A DNA stretch of 64,000 bases from Diphasiastrum complanatum (GCA_029204225.1 CM055108.1:21399644-21463643), one strand, 5' to 3'; positions 11,770 through 22,697 are shown, counted from the first letter of the stretch. Made by a program: numbers and translations. Notes: generated by a model from the letters alone, not told the origin.

Positions 11770-12510
11770 AAACATGTTACCACTTGCTTTGAAGCTAACA
11801 ACTTGCCTTAACCATTGTTAGCAAATAACTTCCATGTAACCTAATTGGATATGTGAAAAATGCAATATGGCTAATTGCAATTGTGATCTACATCTCAATC
11901 TGGCTAAGTGCCAATTGCGACCTTGCTAAACGGTTGTCGTCAACCATCATTTGTATGAGCCCATTCGACATTTCTAACTAGTATAAATAGTTGATCATTT
12001 TCTCAGGTTAAGAAGAGTCACCAAATCAATTAATTAATCAGGTCAATTGATTCAAAAACTCAATTTATGATAGAGTATTGTTAGCAACATTTCATTGCTT
12101 ATAAGCGGAAGTGTGTCAGATAGAGACGATCAATATTTAGAATTGTTTCGAATACATGATTACATCCACTATAGTCTTGTGCTTGTAGTTCATCTGATTT
12201 GTACATGCTACTTATTGAATTCATTCCACAGTCTTATTGTGTTCAGTATTATGTCAGAGTGAATGTATGATTTTCTGGTCAACTATTATCTTATTTTCAT
12301 TCTCTTTCAGTTTTGTCTAAGCATCAAACACTTATGCATATCAATATTCTACTTTGTTTATGTTTGTCTATGTACTCTTGTCACAATAGTATGGTTCGAA
12401 TTTGATAGGTGTAGTTATGCATTGAAGAAGGTTCATTCCACAAAGCCCAACATTTGCATCTATTGAATGCAATTTTTTTCTTGTTTTGGTCTTATTTCCT
12501 TTTTCCAACA
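11770..12510 (+). repeat. Probable Copia solo LTR or LTR fragment
   Basis: The end (gaatttgataggtgtagttatgc ... tttttccaaca at 12510) resembles the LTR end at 55535-55680 (attgataggtgtagtcatgc ... ctttccaaca), which is followed there by a primer binding site. A TATA-like GTATAAATAG lies at 11981. No primer binding site follows 12510, so this is probably a solo or truncated LTR. The left edge is approximate. Confidence 0.4.
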
Positions 12511-12733
12511 ATTAATGTAGGAATCTATGATTTAAATCATTGGATTTTTGCTTCAAATAGATCCATCTACTCCACGACTATGGAATGATGCGGAAAAAAA
12601 TGAGGTGAAAGGTTGGAAAACCTCAAAGTATGGATGCTTTTTTAAAAAAAAAAAATCTCTTAGAGAAAACTTTCTACCTTCATGCTATATAATTCTGGAG
12701 TGGTTATAATTATACAAATAAAAGAAGACAAAG

Positions 12734-13250
12734 AGAGCTATAGCTAGAAACAGACACCGACATAATAGGTGTAGGGGTCATGCTACACTCTCACATGATG
12801 TCCACAACCAATGCATCATAGACTGGGTGGCTGATACACTTCAACAAGCAAGATCAATGGGACAAGCCAATTCTGACATGGAATGGGAATTTGCAAGAGG
12901 ATGTGATGGGAAGGTTTGTCTATTTCTCATTTTTTTTTGGTAAAATATAATGTATTTGTATGATGATTGATTATTGTTTTAATTACAATCAATGTGGCAA
13001 AATTGCACGTATAATGCAATGTGGGCATATGATCTTCATTATCACGTTGAACGAATTGATATGAAATGGTGCACTTATGATTATGGTGTAATGGCATCTT
13101 TCAATCAAGAAAGTTTGAGTAGTGCATGAGACCAAACAATTTCTAGATAGCTTGAGTATCTAAGAACTATTCGAGAAATATATAAGGTGCATTTTGGTGA
13201 AATTGGTAAAAAAAAAAAATCTTGATGTGAGATAGTTCAAAATCAACTAT
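12734..13250 (+). pseudogene. CACTA-like transposon exon remnant (tentative)
   Basis: Two exon-like stretches. The first (12734-12914) is open, includes HDVHNQCIIDWVADTLQQAR and GQANSDMEWEFARGCDGK, and ends at a GT. The second (12990-13230) includes AMWAYDLHYHVERIDMKWCT, YDYGVMASFNQESLSSA-stop and LEYLRTIREIYKVHFGEIG. The pattern of a 'Y-G-x-(I/L)-x-E-I-x-x-(V/L)' segment after a charged stretch recalls the C-terminal region of plant En/Spm-type proteins. That link is from memory and weak. It has stops and is surely not functional. Confidence 0.35.
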
Positions 13251-14081
13251 CAAAAGTTAAATGCAACTTGATTGACCAAAGGAGAACAAATTAGTAAGCA
13301 TATATTGACTTTATATTTGGTTCAAAATCATTTTCTTAGTGCCAATATCTTCATTATTGAAAATCTATGAAAGTCATATTGAGGGCAATGTTGCACCAAT
13401 GGCATGTGTTAACAAGCATTTAAACAATCGTTCAATTACTCATTCATCTTTGCAAATACAAATGTTTTTTTCATCATCTCTCAATGGGCCATTTACCATT
13501 ATATTTTAGATATTAATGTATAAACACCACTAATTTTTATAGATATATTCTTTACAACATTTCATTAAATTTTAACAATCTAGAATTTGTCAAGAATTTT
13601 TTTTGCCACATGTGGCAAATGTCTAGGAAAGTTATTGTGAATATTGTCACACATGGCAAACTGCTTGGCTAATGAAAATGGTTAAATAGCTTACTTTGCG
13701 TGGCTCTACCATGAAAGTCACTTTATCACTAAATATTTTCAAGTTTTGAAAGAATGTGTATGTGCATGGCAGTGCCATGTCAAATTATCAAATTGCCTCC
13801 CGGGATCCATAGTCAACATATGTTTGAATGGCAGGGTTGCCAAAAAAGTTTTGGCGACGTGTGGTACAACTGAAAAAGAAAAACCAAACTTTTGACTAAG
13901 TCTCAAGTTTGCATGCCACGTTGCATTGCATAATGCACATATATGTAGTTGTGTGAATGCACGCGATAACCATAAGCTTTGTTAAGATGTGAAGGGAGAA
14001 TGTATGTGAATACACCTATGCATTTGCATGTGAGATATAACTTCTTCTCTAGAAGAAATATTGGTCTTTGTTATTGCTCAC
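13251..14081. other. No recognisable gene
   Basis: AT-rich sequence without coding signal. TG-rich words such as catgcatg/tgccatgtc recur near 13600-13930. Confidence 0.4.
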
Positions 14082-15559
14082 TATTGGAAATTAAGCCCAT
14101 AGTTGTCTCCTTGGTGAATGACTAATTTCTATTTCATGATTCTTCCTGCATGTTTATTGATCATGGATCTAGGGTCAGGTGAAACCAACTTTGGTTCTAT
14201 GTCTACTCATCTGATACCTGCAGGAATCACAAACTTAAACAGCCAATTTATCTAGCTGATCTCCAGCAAAGGGTAACCAAATTTTTTTCAAGTTCAAATC
14301 AATTATTTGAAGTCATTGAAGACTTGGCCATCTTCAAGGACTTCCATGAAATTAGCATTTAGAACAAGTCTGCAGAAATACACTACTTTCACAACAGTCT
14401 GCAAAAATACCCTAAGTGTTGCGACAGTCTGCAGAAATGAACTATGTTTCCACAGTGTCACCTTTTTCACATTTCCCCGAAATGCGAAACTAGCATAGTT
14501 CAACAGTTTAAACTATTTTGCAACAGTTCAAAGTTTAAACTATTTTGCCACAGTTCAAAGTTCAACTTTTTTAACACCTTCGACTTTTTCACAAAAATGC
14601 AAAGAGAGAGAAAATTTTTGAAGGTCATCTACTTTCAAGAGTTGATCTGTTTTAGGGCACCTTCAGCTTTTTCGCTTTCGCAAAATCCCGAAGAGAGAGA
14701 AAATGCCGAAGGTCGTATAATTTGAACGAGGAACACTCCCAGCCACTTTTCGAAATTTGCGAAGTGAGAGAAAACCACTTCACGTAAAATGCGAAGTGAG
14801 AGAATTTGCAATGTCCTCGTCTGTATCAACATTCCTAGTTCGTTGACAGTATACACTATGTACAGTTGTCACAAAAGCCATATACTTCCAAGTACAACGG
14901 CTTACCTAATTAGGTGACAAACATTTAATGTAGTTAATACATGGATGCAATCTATAAATAGATCATCCCAGCACAGATTACTTGAGACGCTTCGTCCATG
15001 AGACGAATGATTTTGAGCCTCCCAGTTATGCCATCATTCTGGTTGTAACTGTCATTGTTGTGCTTCAGTGTAATATAGTAGCAATACACTTTTCTATCTG
15101 TGTATAACATAGATGAATGCTTATTGTGATTTGAATGCACTTCATTGTTGTTTGATAATGTTAATTGTTCACTCACTCTTATCAGAACACGAACGTCTAT
15201 GACTCCTCAAAATTTTTGATCAGACGATGGCTATCTTTGACGCCTGAGGAACTTACGCTATCACACTGCTATTTCGATCTATTTCAGAATTAAACTTCAT
15301 ATTGAATCTGATTTCCAGTAATACCACACACACAAACTATTTCTAATCTCTTCGGTGGATTGTACTCTCGTTTTTGTGAGTATGAACTAATTTTAAGATC
15401 CTGTTGGGCAACTAGAACACTTAAAGCTGTGATTATACTTAGCATAAGCTTTCTATAAGATTATTTTTGCATCTAGCAGCTGATTGTAATGGGAGAGCTG
15501 TTCCGCAATATTCTTGCTTTCTTCTCCATTCACGTTCTTCGCACTCCCTTGCCCCATCA
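14082..15559 (+). repeat. Solo LTR (Copia, TA...CA termini) with perfect target duplication
   Basis: A 1478-bp segment beginning TATTGGAAATTAAGCCC and ending GCCCCATCA. It is flanked on both sides by CTCAC (14077-14081 and 15560-15564), a perfect 5-bp target site duplication. A second copy with the same ends lies at 49477-50928, directly after a Copia RNase H and polypurine tract, which identifies it as a Copia LTR. It has no internal region here, as expected after LTR-LTR recombination. The short open frames inside are LTR noise. Confidence 0.88.
14952..14961 (+). promoter_or_regulatory. LTR TATA box
   Basis: CTATAAATAG inside the solo LTR. The second copy of the family keeps TCTATAAATAGATC near 50330, so it is likely the RNA polymerase II core promoter separating U3 from R. 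Confidence 0.5.
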
Positions 15560-15564
15560 CTCAC

Positions 15565-16400
15565 CATGGCTAAATTCTAGCTTTTAAATTACATTGATGT
15601 AAAATGTATGTTTGAATGTGCTTGACAAAGTATCTTGAGAATGCAACCTTTCCCTTGCTTAATCTTATTGGTTTTACTAAGTCATGATATCAACAATTTA
15701 TTATCTTTGGTCTTTTTTGAAAATTGATTGTCATGAGCATAAATTTCAGGCACTCTAGTCCTCGATCATTTGAATTAGCTTTGGTAGCCTTCTTGTTGTC
15801 TAAAAGATTGAGCTATCATTCAAACTTGCAAGAGCAATAAAATAATCAACTCACATTGTGGCAAAAAGGAATCAACCTATGCAAGATCAAGCCTTTCAAT
15901 ATGAGACCTATCAATATATGTGTATGGCCAATCTGCCCACCCATAAGCTAACGGGAGTTTTCTTACTATATTCAGCGTTCTAACCTCAAATTAAGTATAG
16001 TTGCAACTTGCACCCTACAAGGCCCTATAATGCAAGTTAGTCATAAGTCACATCTTTACATGACTAGATAAAAAAAACAAATCATTAAAATGATTGTTTG
16101 TTGAAAATTTTTGTTCATACTTGTCTCCAATTTGTTTATATTTATGTGTCAAAGCATGCACGTGGATATCAAAACGTCCATGAGTTTTGTAATGAATTGA
16201 GAAATCAATACATTCAATGACAATGATTTATGATCAGAAGTGACATAATACGTAGAAATTCACACTACTATATAATATATTAAGCATACGGTATTTTTGA
16301 GATCCCTAGTATATGCATTCTTTTGAGATCTACTTATCATTAATGTATTGTCAGCTGATAATCAGAAGGGATGACTTAAAAACTGCTAAGATTAACAAGT
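15565..16400. other. No recognisable gene
   Basis: AT-rich intergenic DNA with stops in all frames and no repeat that I can place. Confidence 0.4.
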
Positions 16401-16408
16401 ATGTTTAG

Positions 16409-16770
16409 ACAATTCATACATTCAAAAAACAGAAACTACACGTTTCATGTGAGAACTGCATTGGACTCACAAGCCAACTTCATATGATACTTTATCTATG
16501 ATGGCAATTGAGATTTGCATCTAATGATGTACTCTTTCAGATTGAATTAGAACAATCTGATGATTGATTGCGTTAGAAACTGTAAAAATATGATGATTCA
16601 ACAATTCATAGATTCAGGCAAGGAAAGTATACGATTCATATGAAAATGGGATTGCACCAACAAGCACCTTCATATCATACATTATTTGTGATGCCAGTTG
16701 AGATGTGCATCTGATGATGTGCTTTATTCACCCTTATAGATTGAACGGAAGAAATCTATGGGCAGTTATA
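16409..16770. repeat. Diverged tandem duplication, unit about 190 bp
   Basis: Unit 1 (from 16409) and unit 2 (from about 16600) share caattcatacattc/caattcatagattc, cttcatatgatac/cttcatatcatac, gttgagatgtgcatctgatgatgt-like words and agattgaa in the same order. They are roughly 75 percent alike by eye. The duplication lies beyond the 3' end of the oxidase gene. Confidence 0.6.
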
Positions 16771-17029
16771 TGCATGCACAATCGGTCCACGATTTCATAT
16801 AGAATAGTGTATATTACAGTACTGACAACAATACAGTTTGCTAAGAGCACTTGTGTGACTAGTTTTGCAATTTTTTGCAAATCAACGTCAAATATACGAG
16901 ATGCTTTGTTTCAGACCTAGAGACCTCAATCTTTTTGGCCGCAAGTAGATATTTTGGCTGGTGTATTTCGGCTACGCGTAGAAAGTATGTACAGGAATAT
17001 TAGCAAGGAGTGATTTCCAAAAGTCGCCT

Positions 17030-18661
17030 TCAGCTTGAGATTTTCACCCAAACTGCACTGCTTGGAATTCCTTGATTGACTGCAAACATCATGTAATAAG
17101 CAGCTGGAGCTATGACATTACTTGTAGGAGCAGCGACTGTAACTTGGAAGTTTTTACCAGCAGCGACCTGCTTAGACACCCCCAATTTTACGAGGCGCTG
17201 TCCTTGTGAAAAAGAGTGGGTTGTGTAGGGAGTACTCACTAGATTCATCTCTATGTTGTTTTTTGGTGCAGTGGGGACAGAAAAGCCTACAGTAAAAGTC
17301 GTTCCATAGGAAACAGCAGCTGTTGGAGAGTTTATGATCGTGGGTTTATGCTTGTTGTTTGTGGCGCTAAGATAATCAGGTGAAAATGCTTCTATGCGTA
17401 ATTCTGTTGGGAACACGCCAGTGAGCGTGTAGAATTGGTGGGTGTTGCTGCCAGCAACAAGTATCCTAGCATCTGGTAGAAGATTAGCAGTTGAGTGATA
17501 TACCCTGGGAATTGTAGTTGCAGCTAAGGTTGTAAAGCGCTTGCCTGCTGCAGCTGCTGGCGTGTAAAGAACTGGGCTCAAAGCTGGATTCTTAGCATTG
17601 CCCCAACCTTGACAGCCATTCTGAGCTCCGTTAATGATGAGAACATCCCCGGTAGGAAGAAGAACCATGTCACCCATCGTACGCGGAGTGGGCATGGTCT
17701 CCATTGCCCACCCTGGATTAGCATCTGTTACAGTTATGCGTCCACAACTATCTGAGGCTGTCAAAAATTTCTGTGTATTAAGAAATGCTCCGTATTGTGC
17801 ACCTCCACAGACAACCACCTCCGCTGTTTGGAAGCCGTCGCTAGCAGTCAGGGGCAACAGTACTGATGATCCTGCAGAAGGATAGTTCCTCGGCTCTCCT
17901 GGGATCGTTGGGTATGTCCTGACCACTGTGTTTGTTGTGTAGTCGTAGAGAATTGAGTCTCTGTTAGCAAATATAAAGAGATTTCCATCTGGAATGAGGT
18001 GAACATATGGATAGTAGTTATCATTCTGTGCATCGTTGGTCTGTTTCAAAAGCCTTAAGGTAGTGGTTCCCTGCCCGTTGGCAGGAATGAACTCCGTCGT
18101 GAAAACATTCCTCCCTCCAACAATAATTTGTCTCGTTCCGTCTGGTAGTAGTTGATTTGTGGCATACCATCTTCCTTGTTGTAAAGTCTGATCCGTTGCT
18201 TCAACCCAATCACAAGTACCTTTACTTGCGCAGGGTGTAAAGTATCTCACCTTTGTATTTCCGTCAAAATCTCCACCAGTGTGTACCAAGGTACCATCAT
18301 GAAAAAATTGGCCAGATGAACACCAGGTATCGGTAGCAATATAGAGTGGCCTGATACTGTTTGCTCCAGGAGTGAACAAGACCGAGTGAGCTGAGCAATC
18401 AGTAGTGCTAGTGAGGTCTGCAGAATCATAGCGGCATCTTCCATTGGGGAGCTTGATTTGAGAAGGTCCAATGTCGGTTCTGTCCAGCAGAATCACATTT
18501 CCAAAGTGGGTGACTGCAGTATGCATTGAAGCAATGCCCGCGTTGTCCACAAGAATCTCCCAGCTTCCTTGAGATAGAGCTACATGCAGAACTGAAGCTA
18601 CCCATAACAAACAGAACAATTGTCTGATGCATGAAATACATGCATGCTGCAAAAGACCCAT
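17030..18661 (-). CDS. Glyoxal oxidase / galactose oxidase-like copper-radical oxidase
   Basis: A 543-residue intronless, intact ORF; the usual length for plant glyoxal oxidases is about 540-600. Residues 1-30 are a hydrophobic secretory signal (CLLWVASVLHVALS, likely cleaved before QGSWEIL). The Kelch-type N-terminal domain spans about 45-290 and the immunoglobulin-like C-terminal DUF1929 domain about 430-541. All copper-site residues of the family are visible: Cys114 in DTWCSSGQFFHDG and Tyr217 in NYYPYVHLIPDG (together the thioether-linked radical cofactor), Tyr388-His389 in PRVYHSTANLLPDARI, and His482 in YTTHSFSQGQ. Known enzymes of this family oxidise small aldehydes such as glyoxal and methylglyoxal, or primary alcohols, and release hydrogen peroxide in the cell wall; the substrate here is an inference. 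The ATG at 18661 is chosen because it directly precedes the signal peptide. The stop TGA is at 17030-17032. No clear TATA box is visible upstream. It has no gene neighbours. Confidence 0.95.
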   Translation of the reverse strand: MGLLQHACISCIRQLFCLLWVASVLHVALSQGSWEILVDNAGIASMHTAVTHFGNVILLDRTDIGPSQIKLPNGRCRYDSADLTSTTDCSAHSVLFTPGANSIRPLYIATDTWCSSGQFFHDGTLVHTGGDFDGNTKVRYFTPCASKGTCDWVEATDQTLQQGRWYATNQLLPDGTRQIIVGGRNVFTTEFIPANGQGTTTLRLLKQTNDAQNDNYYPYVHLIPDGNLFIFANRDSILYDYTTNTVVRTYPTIPGEPRNYPSAGSSVLLPLTASDGFQTAEVVVCGGAQYGAFLNTQKFLTASDSCGRITVTDANPGWAMETMPTPRTMGDMVLLPTGDVLIINGAQNGCQGWGNAKNPALSPVLYTPAAAAGKRFTTLAATTIPRVYHSTANLLPDARILVAGSNTHQFYTLTGVFPTELRIEAFSPDYLSATNNKHKPTIINSPTAAVSYGTTFTVGFSVPTAPKNNIEMNLVSTPYTTHSFSQGQRLVKLGVSKQVAAGKNFQVTVAAPTSNVIAPAAYYMMFAVNQGIPSSAVWVKISS

Positions 18662-18926
18662 CTCTAGATCAACAGGAGCAAGAAAGCTAGCAAGCTACCA
18701 GGGGAGGGGTTATTATTGTGGGCACAAACAAATCTCAGTTTCTTGTATTCACCTTTTATGCAGTTGGCAAATGCTAGTGAAGGCCTGAAAAAATTATTGA
18801 GCTACAAACTGATCAAGCATGAGGGGAGACATGTGCCTAATACCTTGACAAAAGGTGGATCATGGGCCCCTCCCTTGCATGTTCTCATTTTAGGGCATAA
18901 AGAGCATTCATTTATGGAACTCGAGA

Positions 18927-19065
18927 GTTGTTGAGAAGTCCCAACTCCCAGCATGCTTTTCGTTTGTATGACCATGAAGACACTAAAGGAACTCTAGTGT
19001 TGTTGAGAAGTCCCAACTCTCAACATGCTTTTTTGTATGACCATGAAGACACTTTAAAATGTGCA
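18927..19065. repeat. Tandem duplication, unit 72 bp
   Basis: GTTGTTGAGAAGTCCCAACT starts at 18927 and again at 18999. Both copies continue with catgctttt...tgtatgaccatgaagacact. Only a few substitutions and a short indel separate them. The duplication lies upstream of the oxidase gene and has no coding signal. Confidence 0.85.
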
Positions 19066-19289
19066 GCGTGGGCGAGCCTGAAAGCATCAGTTAAATCCCT
19101 AGTTACCATGGACCAGTGCTCGGAAAAATTGGCAAAGATAGGCTTGGAACAAGCATGATTTAAAAAAAAAAACCAATATCATAAAGTATTTGATGGCTTT
19201 TTATATGAGCATATACACCCTTTTATGAGATATTGTCTTCATAAAATCGAGAAGCTTTAATGAAAAGCAAGTTATTTTGAGATAATAAC

Positions 19290-19500
19290 TAGCGATGTGC
19301 GCCGCAAGTTTGCGGGCGGGCAGGGCGGGTGGGCAAAAAGCCCGTGTGGGAGGGGAGGGAAAAAAATTTGAAAAAAAAGGGAGGGGGGTTCCCGGGCAGC
19401 TCACACTGCCCGTCACGCCGTGACGGGCAACGTGAGCTGCCCGTGTGCAGGAAAGCACGTCACGCGTTAGCGGGGCAGCATAAGCGCTGCCCCGCTATTA
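19290..19500. repeat. GC-rich hairpin element
   Basis: About 210 bp of very GC-rich DNA in an AT-rich setting. It contains two strong hairpins. At 19393-19443, 24-base arms pair at 22 positions around the 3-base loop GCC (arm start CGGGCAGCTCAC). At 19468-19497, perfect 12-base arms (TAGCGGGGCAGC) flank the loop ATAAGC. Purine-rich blocks (ggaggggaggg) precede them. The element is related in inverse orientation to 26570-26700. A fold-back or MITE-like non-autonomous element is the best guess; no clear target duplication was found. Confidence 0.6.
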
Positions 19501-20131
19501 TTTTAACTATAGTAGATTCAAAAGAGGTATCCCGACATTGGATCATGATGGACTATAAGCTATAGATGCTCAAGTTGTAGCTTAACCATGAAGATCTTGC
19601 AATGTCGACCTCATTTTTTTTTGTTCCTGAAGGAAAAAGACCAAAAAAGTATGTGTGTAAGGCAATGCTCAAGAAAGCTCTTTTGCATTATCCTAAAAAA
19701 AACCCACTGTATGTTTTAAAGTCTCGATTTTTGAAGGACTATTATTTCTAAAAAGGTTCAAATGCCTATATAAAAAGTCCTTAAATTTTCATGATACTGG
19801 TTTTGAGAAATAATGCCCCAATTCCATTTCTAAACTTTGCCAATTTTCCCGAGCATTAGTGTAAGGTGCTAACTCTCCATAGTCTACTAAAGAAAGTGGT
19901 ATATTACAAGACTTAGATAAATCATGTACATAAAAATTGCACATAGGTACAAGACAATATGATCAAACAAGTTGTTAAACACATAATGGTTGGTGGGGAC
20001 ATCTACAGTGCTATAACTTCAAAGTATTGAAAGTAGGTAATAAAGACAATGACACCCGCTAACTTTTTTCACAAAGGAAAAATGTGCAACCTACCTCAAC
20101 GGAATTTGTGTGCGTTCTTTTTTTAATTTAA
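19501..20131. other. No recognisable gene
   Basis: AT-rich intergenic DNA; no coding signal, and no repeat that I can place. Confidence 0.4.
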
Positions 20132-20413
20132 CATGCACCTTTCAAGTGATGGAAGGTGCACGTAAAGAGATTTACCTTTTTGTGCTTGCACCTTCCACTG
20201 GGAAGGTGCATGTAAAAAAATTTACTACAAAAAACAAACAAATATTGTTTTCATGTTAGGAAATGTTTGCCTCATGCACCTTTCAAGTGATGGAAGGTGC
20301 ACGTAGGAAGATTTACTTTTTTGTGCTTGCACCTTCCATTGAGAAGGTGCATGTAAAAAAAATTACAACAAAAAACAAGCAAATATTGTTTTCATGTTAG
20401 GAAATGTTTGCCT
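20132..20413. repeat. Tandem duplication, unit 141 bp, containing inverted repeats
   Basis: CATGCACCTTTCAAGTGATG starts at 20132 and at 20273. The two 141-bp units differ at only a few sites. Each contains gcacctt(t)c...ggaaggtgca inverted repeats (GTGCTTGCACCTTCC opposite GGAAGGTGCATG), so each unit can fold into hairpins. A third, partial relative (accacatggaaggtgcatgtta) is near 20928. Confidence 0.85.
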
Positions 20414-21460
20414 CCTCGATCGTTCTACCATTGCAAGCCTGGCCTTTTACCTCAGGCTAACTCCCCTTCCCTAGTGGAAAGACCATGGAGGGCGACGCCC
20501 ATTGTCCTGCTACCCAAACCCCCCACCCTCCAACCAATCTATGGCTCTCTAAACCCCCTTTCTAGCCTTGAAATAGTAGTATATTATCTATAAGTCTGAA
20601 ATTATAACAAGAGTTGGTGAGTTTGATAGAACTTAAAAACTCTATTCTTTTAAACTAAAAGATAATATGCCAAACTCAATAACTAGTTTGCAAGATTTTA
20701 TTCATTTTTTGACAACACTTAGTCCAACAAGAGAATTTATGAGCTAGGCATAAAAGACAATGCCTTGGCCAACAACTTGGATTCTAGAAGTTCAAGCACC
20801 TGTGGGAATTTGTGTATGACAACATTAATTATCTCACACGTTTTTCTATTTTACAAAAGAAACACATGTGCCTCCCAAAGTAGAATTGGTGGGAAAATGT
20901 TTCTCATAGCAATTTTTTATTGAATGCACCACATGGAAGGTGCATGTTAAAAGAAAAAAGATTTAAGTTCACACTGTCAAATAAAGGCCCTTTTTTTTAT
21001 CTACCCTTCGAGTTAGATGAATGTCCCTCCGAGGGCAACCTCGGCCCCCCCTTTGGAATTAGGTTCGATAGGCTCTCAACGGACTCTTGTTCCTTTAAAA
21101 AAATAGAGAAATTTTTACAATAGAAAAAAAATAAAAAGACAAATATTTGAGAAAAATAAATTCACTAAGTGTCACATGCAGGCCATTCTCAATATTTACC
21201 CGTCTACTTGATGAATAAAACCAACTCTATGAGAAAAGCCAAAGTTTTAAAGTTGTTCTTTGAACATGTTTTGAAGACTACAAAGCTCTTGGCACCTTTC
21301 ATGTGAAATAACCATCACATCAACTTGAATGTTGATATAAAATGGCAACCTTCATTTATGCATGTGATTTGCAAAAGTGATCACAAGGTGGCTTGGCTTG
21401 GAGGGTAACCAAGGAGTATATGTCAACTAATTTACCATTTGTTGAAAAATTCACATTTAT
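20414..21460. other. No recognisable gene
   Basis: A C-rich stretch (20450-20570, many ccccc and ctccc words) is followed by AT-rich DNA with stops in all frames. No recognised family. Confidence 0.4.
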
Positions 21461-21462
21461 CC

Positions 21463-21576
21463 CACTAGCGACAATGCTTCTTGGTTTCCAAGGGGAGGCT
21501 CGAACCTGGGACCAAAGAAACTTTGGATGCCAAGCCAACCAACTGAGCCAACCCCGTTGGGTCACTAGCGACAATG
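21463..21576 (-). mobile_element. tRNA-derived SINE-like insertion with 14-bp target duplication
   Basis: An 86-bp body (21477-21562) is flanked by perfect 14-bp direct repeats CACTAGCGACAATG (21463-21476 and 21563-21576). On the minus strand the body begins ACCCAACGGGGTTGGCTC. It carries a Pol III A box TGGCTCAGTTGG (21539-21550) and, 32 bases on, a B box GGTTCGAGCC (21497-21506). The long target duplication is typical of LINE-mediated target-primed insertion and not of LTR elements. It is short and lacks a clear A- or T-rich tail, so it may be a 5' SINE head or a retroposed tRNA pseudogene. The anticodon arm does not fold as a clean tRNA, so a functional tRNA gene is unlikely. Confidence 0.75.
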
Positions 21577-22690
21577 GCAAAGGTTCACTTATAGAGGCTT
21601 GTTTTGGGCCAAATATATATATACACTTGGGCCAAGATACTATAATATAAGTGACAAAAGGGCTTATATGGTGAGAGTGGATGCCTTTTTGGTATTGCAT
21701 GTGGCCACGTCTTTTCCATCTATCTCCCTTTTGGTGAGCTCTCTAAATCTAAAAGTGGATGACTTTTTGGTAGTTCACGTGGAACACGATGACATTTGTT
21801 TTGGGACTTTGACCTAAAACAGGATAACCATTTTTGGTATTTTTAGTGTACCTATTTTTAGGCCAAAATCATGGTTTTTTTTAAGCTAATTACCAAATTA
21901 TGCCAAAAAAAAAGTACAAAAAAATGCATTTTCACAACATATAATGACCAAAAAAAATTTACAAATTGCATAAAACCATCATAATAAAAAACGAAACAAC
22001 ATTTGGAGATAACACATGATTTTTGATTGGCCAAATTCCATAAAAATAAAAGAGGACATACAACATATGATTTTTGAAGAGATAAAATTCAAAAAAATTG
22101 AAGAAGACCAAAAGCATATGTACATTTTTTTTTTAACAATGCATCTTTTAAGGAATTTTCACTAATGATTCTCAATTCAATACTCGATAAATAATCAACA
22201 CTCTCTTTTTCTATCATTGAACTTGAAGACCCGTCTTCTTCATTTGAGTCAACTGATATATCTTCTTCTAAAGCAACATCAATGTTGACAAAGAACCTTC
22301 CATTTCTCTTCCAAGTCAGATTTATGTTATTGAAGACCAGTTGAGGACGATGGTCGTAGAGTAAACCCAAGTTGTGTTTTCAAAATAGATATAGCTGACT
22401 TTTCTAAATAATTTTCGCTTTCTTACCTTGCACAAACTAAAAAATGTCAATAGATTGTAGAGTTGTTGAGAATTCAATGGAACCCCTGTATGGAAACCCA
22501 TGTATGGAGCATAAACCGGAGCACAACCCTCATGGGTGGATGAAGAGATAAGCTTGTGAAAGGGTCTGACATGCCAAACACACTTGAACTTCAATAAAAC
22601 TTTTCAAACTAAAGGTCTAAAAAGGGCCGATTGGTAATTGATACATTGAGGGACATAGTTTCTTTAATCAGAAGAAACCGTCCAAAAGGT
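21577..22690. other. Intergenic; one unidentified minus-strand reading frame pair
   Basis: Mostly AT-rich. On the minus strand two overlapping open stretches (22594-22322 and 22370-22089) could be remnants of exons: the first includes HKLISSSTHEGCAPVYAPYM and meets a GT-donor-like AAG/GTAAGAAAG; the second has an acidic serine-rich patch (EEDGSSSSMIEKE). I do not recognise them, and they may be chance. Confidence 0.25.
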
Positions 22691-22697
22691 TTTTAAC

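Noticed and set aside
14303-14725. Short ORFs inside the solo LTR
   Set aside because: They lie wholly within a non-coding LTR; the second LTR copy does not conserve the peptides.
21477-21562. Functional tRNA gene on the minus strand
   Set aside because: Boxes are present but the anticodon arm and acceptor stem do not fold properly, and a 14-bp target duplication shows insertion.
22089-22594. Two-exon host gene on the minus strand
   Set aside because: Splice sites are ambiguous and neither peptide resembles a known family; kept only as a note in the intergenic entry.
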